DNA from: Deltaproteobacteria bacterium UBA2221
Lineage (GTDB): Bacteria; Desulfobacterota; Syntrophorhabdia; Syntrophorhabdales; WCHB1-27
Direction of reading: 5' to 3'
DNA length: 49,111 nucleotides
NCBI GenBank assembly: GCA_002328485.1
Contig: DCUF01000046.1
Span: forward strand, 1 to 49,111
The first letter of the stretch is position 1, and the number at the start of each line of letters is the position of its first letter. This document shows, piece by piece, positions 33,552 to 40,765 of this stretch. A model generated the notes under the pieces. It was not told where the DNA came from and made no database searches. It saw only the letters and a list, made by a program, of their open reading frames with translations. The translations under genes and the position numbers were made by a program.

Positions 33552-34370
33552 ATGGGACAAAAACTATTCGGCTTTCTGGTTCTTGCGTCGCTGATGGTCT
33601 GCTCCTCCTGTGGTTTTTTTGGCCCTACTTCCCACGGAAAAATTATTGTCGCAGGCTCCACCTCTATCATGCCTTTCACAGAAAAATTGGCTGAGCATTT
33701 CATGGTAGAAAAGCCGGAAACGCCCGTCGATGTCCAAGGAGGCGGTTCTTCCGCCGGTATCCAGGCAACCATTAACGGCACCGTTACGATAGGCATGTCG
33801 TCGCGGGGGCTAAAGGGCAATGAAAAAGGGCTCAACGCCATCGTCATTTGTTACGATGCCATTGCTATCGTGGTAAACCCAAAAAATCCGATTGTCGACC
33901 TGACAACGGAGCAGGTGAGAGACATCTACAGCGGTAAAATAAGCAACTGGAAGCAGCTCGGCTGGATCGATCGCAATATCAGTGCTGTCACCAGGGAAGA
34001 TGGGTCAGGGACCAGGGGTGCTTTCGAAGACCTGGTGATGGGGAAGACCTTTATCGATGATGCCGTCATGGTGCAAGATTCCAATGGCGCCGTGAGGGAG
34101 GTTGTGGGCAATGATCCCTACGCCATAGGCTATATATCCCTGGGGATTGTTGATTCTCGGGTGAAAACCATTGCCGTTGACGGAATGTCACCAAGTATCA
34201 AAACTGTGAGGGACAAGAGCTACGGCATCGTGCGGCCTTTTCTTTACCTCACCTCGGGAAGCCCTGGCCCACAAGCCCAGGCCTTTATCAGTTTCGTGTT
34301 ATCGAGCCAGGGACAGACAATATTAAGCAAAGAGGGACTGGTACCGGTAAATGGGCAAGCCTCATTCTAG
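33552..34370 (+). CDS. pstS: Phosphate-binding protein PstS
   Basis: A 272-residue PBP-like-domain phosphate-binding protein. A signal sequence ending FLVLASLMVCSSC suggests lipidation at Cys20, although -3 is Cys and not the usual Leu. The mature part starts HGKIIVAGSTSIMPFTEKLA with the phosphate-loop Ser/Thr residues, then VQGGGSSAGIQATINGTVTI and TREDGSGTRGAFEDLV, both known phosphate-contact segments. It traps periplasmic phosphate for PstCA. It follows phoU by one base, and its last 20 bases overlap pstC. Confidence 0.93.
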   Translation: MGQKLFGFLVLASLMVCSSCGFFGPTSHGKIIVAGSTSIMPFTEKLAEHFMVEKPETPVDVQGGGSSAGIQATINGTVTIGMSSRGLKGNEKGLNAIVICYDAIAIVVNPKNPIVDLTTEQVRDIYSGKISNWKQLGWIDRNISAVTREDGSGTRGAFEDLVMGKTFIDDAVMVQDSNGAVREVVGNDPYAIGYISLGIVDSRVKTIAVDGMSPSIKTVRDKSYGIVRPFLYLTSGSPGPQAQAFISFVLSSQGQTILSKEGLVPVNGQASF

Positions 34371-35214
34371 TCGAGAAACAGGGATTAAATGGCTCCTTAC
34401 CCTCTTTGCGCTTTCATCCCTTCTTTTTCTCTTCGTGATTTTTGCCTTTATCTTGGCGGAAGGGCTTCCTCTTTTTGTCAAAGTCGGTCCAGGCCACATC
34501 ATATTCGGGATGAAATGGGCGCCTACAAAAGGTCATTTCGGGATATTCCCCATGATCGTTTCCTCCTTTATGGTTACCTTTGGCGCCCTTGTCTTCGGGG
34601 CTTCCCTCGCTCTGGCCTGTGCCACGTATCTTTCCGAATATGCGGGCAGAAAGACAAAGTTGTTCTTGAAGCCTGCCCTCGAGCTTCTGGCAGGTATTCC
34701 TTCGGTTGTCTATGGCTTCCTCGGCGTTGTCTACATTGTGCCTCTGATCCGTGAATACCTCGGGGGACCCGGCTTCTCGATTCTGTCGACCTCGCTGGTT
34801 CTCGGGATCATGATTCTTCCCACCATCATCAGCATCTCCTTTGACGCCCTCATGAGCGTGCCGGCAGGCTATCGGGAGGGTTCTCTGGCTATGGGTGCGA
34901 CAAAGTGGCAGACCGTGTATCGGGTGGTCCTGCCTGCAGCCCGGTCAGGCATCCTGGCCAGCTTCATACTCGGCATGGGAAGGGCCATCGGTGAAACCAT
35001 GGCCGTCATCATGGTTGCGGGAAATGCCCTCAAGATTCCAACCAGCTTGCTTGATCCCTTAAGGACCCTGACGAGCAACATCGCCCTTGAGCTCGCCTAC
35101 GCCACAGGAGATCATCGAAGCGCCCTCTTCTCGACTGGGGTCGTATTGCTCGTCATCATCATGTTCCTTAATCTGGTCGCTAATTTCTGGGTAAAGAAAA
35201 GGACGGCACGATGA
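34351..35214 (+). CDS. pstC: Phosphate ABC transporter permease PstC
   Basis: A 287-residue membrane protein with six helices. The first is WLLTLFALSSLLFLFVIFAF. A conserved LLAGIPSVVYGFLG segment lies mid-chain, and the ATPase-coupling EAA loop reads REGSLAMGATKWQTVYRVVL. It forms the translocation pore with PstA. It overlaps pstS by 20 bp and pstA by 4 bp (ATGA), consistent with tight coupling in one operon. Confidence 0.95.
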   Translation: MGKPHSSRETGIKWLLTLFALSSLLFLFVIFAFILAEGLPLFVKVGPGHIIFGMKWAPTKGHFGIFPMIVSSFMVTFGALVFGASLALACATYLSEYAGRKTKLFLKPALELLAGIPSVVYGFLGVVYIVPLIREYLGGPGFSILSTSLVLGIMILPTIISISFDALMSVPAGYREGSLAMGATKWQTVYRVVLPAARSGILASFILGMGRAIGETMAVIMVAGNALKIPTSLLDPLRTLTSNIALELAYATGDHRSALFSTGVVLLVIIMFLNLVANFWVKKRTAR

Positions 35215-36047
35215 GGCTCAATCCCCGTTGGATAAACAAGCTGGTGACATGGGCGCTCACGTTTCAGGCGGTATTGGCTGTTGGCATCCTTGTTGCCATC
35301 ATCCTTGTCATCTTTATCAAGGGGGCTCCCCATGTCTCTCTGGGATTCATTTTCTCTTATCCCGAAGACATGGGAAGGCATGGGGGCATCTTCCCCTCCA
35401 TCGTGGCCACCGTCTTATTGGGCCTTCTTTCTCTGGTCTTTGCCACCCCTTTGGGTGTAGGAACAGCCATCTTTCTCACGGAGTACACGAAAGAGTCCAC
35501 CTTTACACGTATCATTCGTTTCGGCGTCGAATCTCTTGCCGGGATACCCTCTATCATTTACGGCCTGTTCGGCTTCATCTTTTTTGTGATAAAACTAGGG
35601 ATGGGCTGGTCTCTCCTTTCCGGCACCTTGACCATAACGATCATGGTCTTGCCTACTATTATCAGGACAAGCGAGGAGGCCATCAAGGCGGTGCCCAATA
35701 ACCTCCGCATGGTCAGTTTTTCCTTAGGCGCCACGAAATGGGAGACGGTAACCAGGGTTGTCATCCCCTCGGCAATGCCCGGTATACTGACGGGAATCAT
35801 GCTGAGCATCGGAAGGGCCGTCAGCGAGACGGCAGCCGTCATATTCACCATGGGCAGCTCCCTTAGATTGCCAACCAGTCTTGCCGATTCAGGCAGGACC
35901 ATGGCCGTCCATTTCTATATTCTGGCCCGAGAGGGTATTTCCCTGGAAAAGGCCTATGGAACGGCCCTCATTCTGGTCATGACGATACTTATCATCAATT
36001 TCGTAGCCTACTATTTGATGAACCGCATGGTGGCGAAGTACTCTTAA
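35211..36047 (+). CDS. pstA: Phosphate ABC transporter permease PstA
   Basis: A 278-residue membrane protein with six predicted helices. The N-terminal helix (QAVLAVGILVAIILVIFI) is followed by GIFPSIVATVLLGLLSLVFA, ESLAGIPSIIYGLFGFIFF and the coupling loop RMVSFSLGATKWETVTRVVI. It pairs with PstC. The coupling loops of PstC and PstA are similar but not identical, so each could contact a different PstB, which matters given the two unlike ATPases encoded downstream. ATG overlaps the pstC stop. Confidence 0.95.
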   Translation: MRLNPRWINKLVTWALTFQAVLAVGILVAIILVIFIKGAPHVSLGFIFSYPEDMGRHGGIFPSIVATVLLGLLSLVFATPLGVGTAIFLTEYTKESTFTRIIRFGVESLAGIPSIIYGLFGFIFFVIKLGMGWSLLSGTLTITIMVLPTIIRTSEEAIKAVPNNLRMVSFSLGATKWETVTRVVIPSAMPGILTGIMLSIGRAVSETAAVIFTMGSSLRLPTSLADSGRTMAVHFYILAREGISLEKAYGTALILVMTILIINFVAYYLMNRMVAKYS

Positions 36048-36049
36048 AC

Positions 36050-36805
36050 ATGGATTCGAAGATAACCATAAAAGGCCTCAACCTCTTTTTCGGAAAGACC
36101 CAGGTTCTAAAAGGTGTAAACCTGGATGTTTATCGCAATCGTATATCAGGGTTCATGGGGCCTTCAGCCAGCGGCAAATCTACCCTGATTTCCGTGATCA
36201 ATAAGTTGGTTTTCTTCGAGGAGGCCGTCAGAACCGAAGGGTCCGTCTACATCGATGGTCAAAATATACTGGGTAACGGCCTGAGCGATGTGGCGTTAAG
36301 AAAGAAGGTTGGCACCCTCTTTGCCACCCCCATACCCCTGCCCCGTTCTATCTTCGAGAATATAGCCTTTGGCCCTAAGCTGAACGGAACTTGGAAGAAA
36401 TCGGACCTTTACGCCATAGTCGAGGAGAGTCTCACCAAGGCATTTCTTTGGGATGAGGTGAAAGACCGCCTTGACGACTCGGCGCTGAAGCTCTCGGGGG
36501 GGCAGCAGCAACGCTTATGCCTCGCCCGCACCCTCGCCCTCAAGCCCGAGATCATTCTTCTCGACGAACCGTGCTCAGGGCTGGATCCCATATCCACGTT
36601 GAAGATCGAGGAGGCCCTCGCCGAATTAAAAAGCGAACACACCATAATCTTGGTCTCAAACAATACCAAACAGATCGCAAGGGCCTGCGATTTCGTCGCA
36701 TTCCTCTATCTGGGCGAACTGATCGAGGCAGGGACTACCGACAAGGTGTTTACCTATCCAGACGCTAAGATGACGGAAGATTATATCCAGGGGAAATTCG
36801 GTTGA
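36050..36805 (+). CDS. pstB: PstB-like ATPase with degenerate Q-loop and H-loop (PstB1)
   Basis: A 251-residue ABC ATPase, two bases after pstA. It keeps Walker A (GPSASGKST, 37-45), a normal signature motif LSGGQQQR (148-155) and Walker B IILLDEPCSGLDP (Asp172, Glu173). Two residues needed for hydrolysis at its own site differ. The Q-loop reads VGTLFATPIPLP, with Ala92 where PstB has Gln (FQRPNPFP), and the switch region reads LVSNNTKQI, with Asn204 where PstB has His (VTHN). Its own ATP site is thus predicted to bind ATP but hydrolyse it poorly. Its intact LSGGQ can serve the partner's site. It overlaps the next gene, a second PstB with opposite defects. The PstB assignment rests on context and overall similarity. 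Confidence 0.88.
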   Translation: MDSKITIKGLNLFFGKTQVLKGVNLDVYRNRISGFMGPSASGKSTLISVINKLVFFEEAVRTEGSVYIDGQNILGNGLSDVALRKKVGTLFATPIPLPRSIFENIAFGPKLNGTWKKSDLYAIVEESLTKAFLWDEVKDRLDDSALKLSGGQQQRLCLARTLALKPEIILLDEPCSGLDPISTLKIEEALAELKSEHTIILVSNNTKQIARACDFVAFLYLGELIEAGTTDKVFTYPDAKMTEDYIQGKFG

Positions 36806-37569
36806 TGCAAGCATCCCAGAAGTTCAGCTCGCCGGCACTGAGGACCGACCGCCTCAACCTCTACTACGGAAGTTTCCGAGCGTTGAAGCAGGTTGACTTT
36901 CAGGTGCACAAGAACTGTATCACCGCGCTGATCGGGCCTTCCGGGTGCGGAAAGTCAACGCTCCTCCGATGTTTCAACCGGATGAACGATCTCGTGGAAG
37001 GGGTACGGATTGAAGGCGGGATCTTTGTCAACGAAGTTCCCATGGAGAACTACGACATTATCGATCTTCGGAGAAAGGTGGGCATGGTCTTCCAGAGACC
37101 GAATCCCTTTCCCTTTTCCGTGTACGAGAACCTGACCTATGGTCTGCACATCCACGGTGTCAGGGGAAATCGCGCCGAGATAGTGGAACGATGTTTGAGG
37201 GCCGTCGGTGTCTGGGACGACATCAAAGACAAACTCAAGAAGCCGGCCCTCTCGTTGTCCGACGAGATGAAACAGCGGTTGTGCATTGCCCGCCTGCTCA
37301 CCATTGAGCCCCGAATCATTCTACTGGACGAGCCCTGTTCTGCCCTGGACCCGATTGCTACGATGCGGGTTGAGGAATTGATGATAGAGTTGAAGAAGGA
37401 GTACACGATCCTCATCGTTACCCATAATATGCAGCAAGCTGCCCGTGTCTCCGACTATGCCGGATTTATGCTCCTCGGAGAATTGATGGAATTCGGTCTC
37501 ACCGGGCAGATCTTCACGTCGCCAAAGCATGAAAAGACTGAGGAGTATATCACGGGGAGGTTTGGATAA
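36805..37569 (+). CDS. pstB: PstB-like ATPase with degenerate signature motif (PstB2)
   Basis: A 254-residue ABC ATPase starting at ATG 36805 inside the stop of pstB1 (TGATG). Walker A GPSGCGKST (44-52), Q-loop VGMVFQRPNPFPFS (Gln97), Walker B IILLDEPCSALDP (Glu176) and switch VTHNMQQAARVSD (His207) are all canonical for PstB. The signature motif is not: LSLSDEMKQRLCIAR places LSDEM (151-155) where LSGGQ is expected, so both glycines and the Gln are lost. A homodimer would have no normal signature. In a heterodimer with PstB1, this protein's Walker site faces PstB1's LSGGQ and should be active, while its own LSDEM faces PstB1's impaired site. It is the last gene of the operon. Confidence 0.88.
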   Translation: MQASQKFSSPALRTDRLNLYYGSFRALKQVDFQVHKNCITALIGPSGCGKSTLLRCFNRMNDLVEGVRIEGGIFVNEVPMENYDIIDLRRKVGMVFQRPNPFPFSVYENLTYGLHIHGVRGNRAEIVERCLRAVGVWDDIKDKLKKPALSLSDEMKQRLCIARLLTIEPRIILLDEPCSALDPIATMRVEELMIELKKEYTILIVTHNMQQAARVSDYAGFMLLGELMEFGLTGQIFTSPKHEKTEEYITGRFG

Positions 37570-37635
37570 AGAAGGCGGGAACCAGCAAGAAGCTGTCCCT
37601 GCGCAAGGCGAGTCTCTTTCGGGGATAGATCCGAT

Positions 37636-37929
37636 CTAAACGACCAGGTTTACCCGCGCTCCTGTGCCCGACACAACCGGGGTATAACCGCCCCTGTTGT
37701 TGTATGTCAGCCCTTTGCAGGGCTTGCAAAGCCCTTTCGGAAGTTCAAGAGGGGGGGTCTCCTCACGAAAGGCCTCCCATACCCCATCCCTCGGGGAAAG
37801 TTCGATGACGTCTTCAAAGGTGGCAGTCGGAGGGGTCGGCTGACGATCGTCCCTCAGTCTCCCATTCCAGCGGCTCTGTTCTTGAAACACATTGAAGACA
37901 TTCAGAACCAGAACATTCATGCTACCCAT
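37636..37929 (-). CDS. Hypothetical protein, possibly leaderless
   Basis: From ATG 37929 the product has 97 residues: a hydrophobic start (MGSMNVLVLNVFNVFQEQS), an acidic middle (ATFEDVIELSPRDG) and a CKPCKG pair near the C-terminus. No family recognised. ATG 37920 is a second candidate start. A near-consensus promoter ends only 7 bp before ATG 37929, so transcription should begin at or one base before that ATG. The mRNA would have no leader, and indeed no ribosome-binding site is visible. Confidence 0.5.
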   Translation of the reverse strand: MGSMNVLVLNVFNVFQEQSRWNGRLRDDRQPTPPTATFEDVIELSPRDGVWEAFREETPPLELPKGLCKPCKGLTYNNRGGYTPVVSGTGARVNLVV

Positions 37930-37936
37930 TATATGC

Positions 37937-37965
37937 ACTATAGAGCCTTCGAAGATGGATGTCAA
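37937..37965 (-). promoter_or_regulatory. Near-consensus sigma-70 promoter
   Basis: On the minus strand, TTGACA (37965-37960), a 17-bp spacer and TATAGT (37942-37937). This is the best promoter match in the window: perfect -35, five of six at -10, ideal spacing. The expected transcription start, about 37929-37930, coincides with an ATG. Confidence 0.7.
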
Positions 37966-38094
37966 CGGAAGTATTACAGAGAGCCTTCATATGCTTAGGA
38001 GGATACCTCAACCGCAACCCAGCGTCAATAGACGCAAAAGGTCATTTCCTCTCCCTTTTTAGCTTAAAGCCATGGGCTATAAGGGGGTAGTCTT

Positions 38095-38149
38095 TGGTAT
38101 TACTACCATTACTTTGGTATAGATGTGACCCCCCTAATATGGTATAGAT
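38095..38149 (+). promoter_or_regulatory. Repeat cluster upstream of tatD
   Basis: TGGTATAGAT occurs exactly at 38115-38124 and 38140-38149, with a further TGGTAT at 38095. An inverted TACCA (38104-38108) makes TGGTA-TTAC-TACCA a small palindrome. The cluster ends 7 bp before the tatD ATG, which has no ribosome-binding site. It could contain both promoter and operator. Confidence 0.4.
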
Positions 38150-38156
38150 TCTCAAT

Positions 38157-38927
38157 ATGTTTATCGATTCACACTGCCATTTGGAGATGGAAGAGTACGA
38201 TGACGACCGAGAGGCCGTGATCCGTAGAGCCGCTGAGGGTGGCGTGGGACGCATCATCACCGTGGCTACCGAAGAGGCGCATTTCGATCGGGCCATAGGG
38301 ATTGCGGAGGGGAACCCGAATGTATACGCCGCCCTCGGGGTACACCCCCATAACGCGAAGGACTATTCCCCTGAGTTGCAGGAACGCATCATCGATCTGG
38401 CAAAGCACCCAAAGGTCGTAGCCTACGGGGAGATAGGGCTCGATTTCTTCAAAGACTATTCTCCTCGACAGGCGCAGAAAGAGGCCTTTGCGGCCCAGGT
38501 CTCTGCGGCCCGGGATCTAAAGCTCCCTATTGTCATCCATTCTCGCGAGGCCAGACAAGAGACCCTGGACATCCTGGAAAGTTCGAATCTCGGCGATAGC
38601 TCCGTAATAATTCATTGTTTTTCCTACGACCTGGCTACGGCAAAGATCATGCTCGACAGGGGTTTCTACCTATCCATTACCGGTGTGATCACCTATAAAA
38701 ACAGTCCTCTGCCCGACATCGTTCGTCACCTCCCCCTTGAATCCTTGCTCGCCGAAACCGATTCGCCCTTTCTCACCCCCCATCCACGTCGGGGAAGACG
38801 AAACGAACCCGCCGAGGTGGTCCTCGTCTACGAGAGGATAGCCCAGATACTGAAACGGCCCATACGAGAGGTGTCCGATACGGTCGAGAAGACATTCACC
38901 AGGCTGTTTCTGGGAAGCATTCCTTAA
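38157..38927 (+). CDS. tatD: TatD-family metal-dependent deoxyribonuclease
   Basis: A 256-residue TIM-barrel metalloenzyme. The metal ligands appear in the usual order: MFIDSHCHLEMEEYDDD (His-x-His), VVAYGEIGLDFFKD (Glu), LPIVIHSREARQ (His), VIIHCFSYDL (His) and LLAETDSPFLTPHP (Asp). The GRRNEP element after that is typical. Members act as 3'-5' DNA exonucleases or in DNA-fragment removal. No ribosome-binding site precedes the ATG. The following GerMN and serS genes are co-directional with short gaps. Confidence 0.9.
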   Translation: MFIDSHCHLEMEEYDDDREAVIRRAAEGGVGRIITVATEEAHFDRAIGIAEGNPNVYAALGVHPHNAKDYSPELQERIIDLAKHPKVVAYGEIGLDFFKDYSPRQAQKEAFAAQVSAARDLKLPIVIHSREARQETLDILESSNLGDSSVIIHCFSYDLATAKIMLDRGFYLSITGVITYKNSPLPDIVRHLPLESLLAETDSPFLTPHPRRGRRNEPAEVVLVYERIAQILKRPIREVSDTVEKTFTRLFLGSIP

Positions 38928-38947
38928 GGGCTGGTCGGTAGGCAACT

Positions 38948-39490
38948 TTGGCGTCATTCAGGAACATCCCCAAACGATACAAGGTGTATATGGCCATATT
39001 CATCTGTATCGCCCTTCTCGGGCTTGGCTTTCTCTTTTACGAGGCACCGGAGAGGGGGACAGAGCCCCAGGATGCAGTCATCCCTAACGACAAGGAAAGC
39101 TTGTTTATTTTTGTGCCGGGGGAAAAGAACGATTTCGACAAAAAGGCTGTCGAGGTTAGAAGAACGTTGTCGGAGCGTGCCAAGGCTGATTACTTATTCG
39201 GAGAGTTACGAAAAGCAAAGGCAATTCCCGCTTCGGCCAAGCTTCAGCAGTTGGCCTTCGGTGAAGACGGTATGCTATACTTAGACGTCTCTCGCGCCAT
39301 CCTCGAACAACAGCTCGATGCGAGAGGGGAAATAAGGGTCGTATACGCGTTGACCAATTCATTCATCGCCAGCTTTAGAGAGGTCAATCGGGTGCAGTTC
39401 CTTGTTGATGGTCATCCGGTCCACACCCTCTTTGGCGTTGTCTACACATATGCCCCGCTCCCATTCAACAATGACCTTCAGGAGGAATAG
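38948..39490 (+). CDS. GerMN-domain membrane-anchored protein
   Basis: About 180 residues. A basic N-terminus and one membrane helix (VYMAIFICIALLGLGFLFY) anchor a periplasmic GerMN domain. That domain is recognised from SLFIFVPGEKNDFDKKAVEV, LFGELRKAKAIP, AFGEDGMLYLDVSRAIL and NSFIASFREVNRVQFLVDGH. GerMN domains occur in spore germination proteins and in many non-sporulating diderms, usually near cell-envelope genes; the biochemical role is unknown. The start used is TTG 38948; ATG 38990 would begin inside the helix, so an upstream start is needed. It ends at the serS ribosome-binding site. Confidence 0.8.
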   Translation: MASFRNIPKRYKVYMAIFICIALLGLGFLFYEAPERGTEPQDAVIPNDKESLFIFVPGEKNDFDKKAVEVRRTLSERAKADYLFGELRKAKAIPASAKLQQLAFGEDGMLYLDVSRAILEQQLDARGEIRVVYALTNSFIASFREVNRVQFLVDGHPVHTLFGVVYTYAPLPFNNDLQEE

Positions 39491-40765
39491 ATGCTTGATC
39501 CGAAGCTAATCAGAGACAACCCACAAATCGTTGCCGAAAGCTTGAAGAAAAGGGGAAACGAATTCGACGTACAAAGGCTCGTGGTGGCCGATGAAAAACG
39601 AAGGGATGTCATAAAGACTGTGGAGGCCCTGAAGAGTGAGAAAAATACCACGTCAGATCAGATAGCCAAGTTGAAGAAATCGGGCGGCGACGCCCAGGAG
39701 CAGATAGAGCGTCTGAGGTCGTTGGGAAAACAGATAGAAGAATTGAATCGGGAATTGAAGACGGCCGAGGCAGAGTGGGAAAGCCTCATCATGATTGTGC
39801 CCAACATTCCCCACCAAACGGTTCCGGTAGGGGGAGGAGACGAAGACAATGAGGTAGCCAAGGTATGGGGTGAGAAGCCTGTTTTTGATTTCCAGCCCCT
39901 GCCGCACTGGGATCTCGGAGAGCGTCTGGATATCCTCGATTTTAAGCGGGCCGCAAAGATCACCGGATCCAGATTCACCCTCTACAAATCCTACGGTGCG
40001 CTGATGGAGCGCGCCCTTATCAATTTTATGCTTGATCTCCACGTCTTGCGCCACGGTTATACCGAGGTGTTGCCCCCCTTTATGGTGAACAGAGACAGTA
40101 TGACCGGAACGGGCCAACTGCCTAAGTTCGAGGAGGAACTGTTCAAGCTTCAGGGGTTTGATTATTTTCTCATACCCACCGCCGAGGTCCCGGTAACAAA
40201 TATTTACCGGGAGGAGATTCTAAAGGAGGCTGAGCTTCCCATTAAATTTGTGGCCTACACCCCCTGTTTCAGGGCCGAGGCCGGGGCCCATGGAAAAGAC
40301 ACCAGGGGTCTGACCCGACAGCATCAGTTCAATAAGGTGGAGCTTGTCAAATTCTCTCTGCCCGATACTTCTTATGACGAGCTTGAGGGACTTCTGCTCG
40401 ACGCGGAGGATGTTTTGAAGAGCCTGAAAATCCATTACCGCGTTTCATGCCTTTGCACAGGGGATCTCGGGTTCTCTTCCTCCAAGACCTATGATATCGA
40501 GGTCTGGCTTCCCGGTCAGGACGTATACCGGGAGATATCATCATGCAGCAACTTCGAAGACTTCCAGGCACGGAGAGCCAAGATAAGATACCGGAAGGCA
40601 AACGGGAAGATCGATTTGGTTCACACCCTCAACGGATCGGGTCTCGCCATCGGACGCACCACGATGGCTGTGATGGAAAACTATCAGAATGCCGATGGCT
40701 CGATCGAGGTGCCTGAGGTCCTGCGGCCCTATATGCAGGGCATCACAAGGATTCCTCCAGTCTAG
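39491..40765 (+). CDS. serS: Seryl-tRNA synthetase
   Basis: A 424-residue class II synthetase that charges tRNA-Ser (and tRNA-Sec). The N-terminal long antiparallel coiled coil (about 30-105) grips the tRNA. Motif 2 lies in YTPCFRAEAGAHGKDTRGLT and motif 3 in GSGLAIGRTTMAVMENYQ. The length is normal for bacterial SerRS. AGGAGG lies six bases upstream of ATG 39491. The last 23 bases overlap the 3' end of a convergent gene. Confidence 0.96.
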   Translation: MLDPKLIRDNPQIVAESLKKRGNEFDVQRLVVADEKRRDVIKTVEALKSEKNTTSDQIAKLKKSGGDAQEQIERLRSLGKQIEELNRELKTAEAEWESLIMIVPNIPHQTVPVGGGDEDNEVAKVWGEKPVFDFQPLPHWDLGERLDILDFKRAAKITGSRFTLYKSYGALMERALINFMLDLHVLRHGYTEVLPPFMVNRDSMTGTGQLPKFEEELFKLQGFDYFLIPTAEVPVTNIYREEILKEAELPIKFVAYTPCFRAEAGAHGKDTRGLTRQHQFNKVELVKFSLPDTSYDELEGLLLDAEDVLKSLKIHYRVSCLCTGDLGFSSSKTYDIEVWLPGQDVYREISSCSNFEDFQARRAKIRYRKANGKIDLVHTLNGSGLAIGRTTMAVMENYQNADGSIEVPEVLRPYMQGITRIPPV

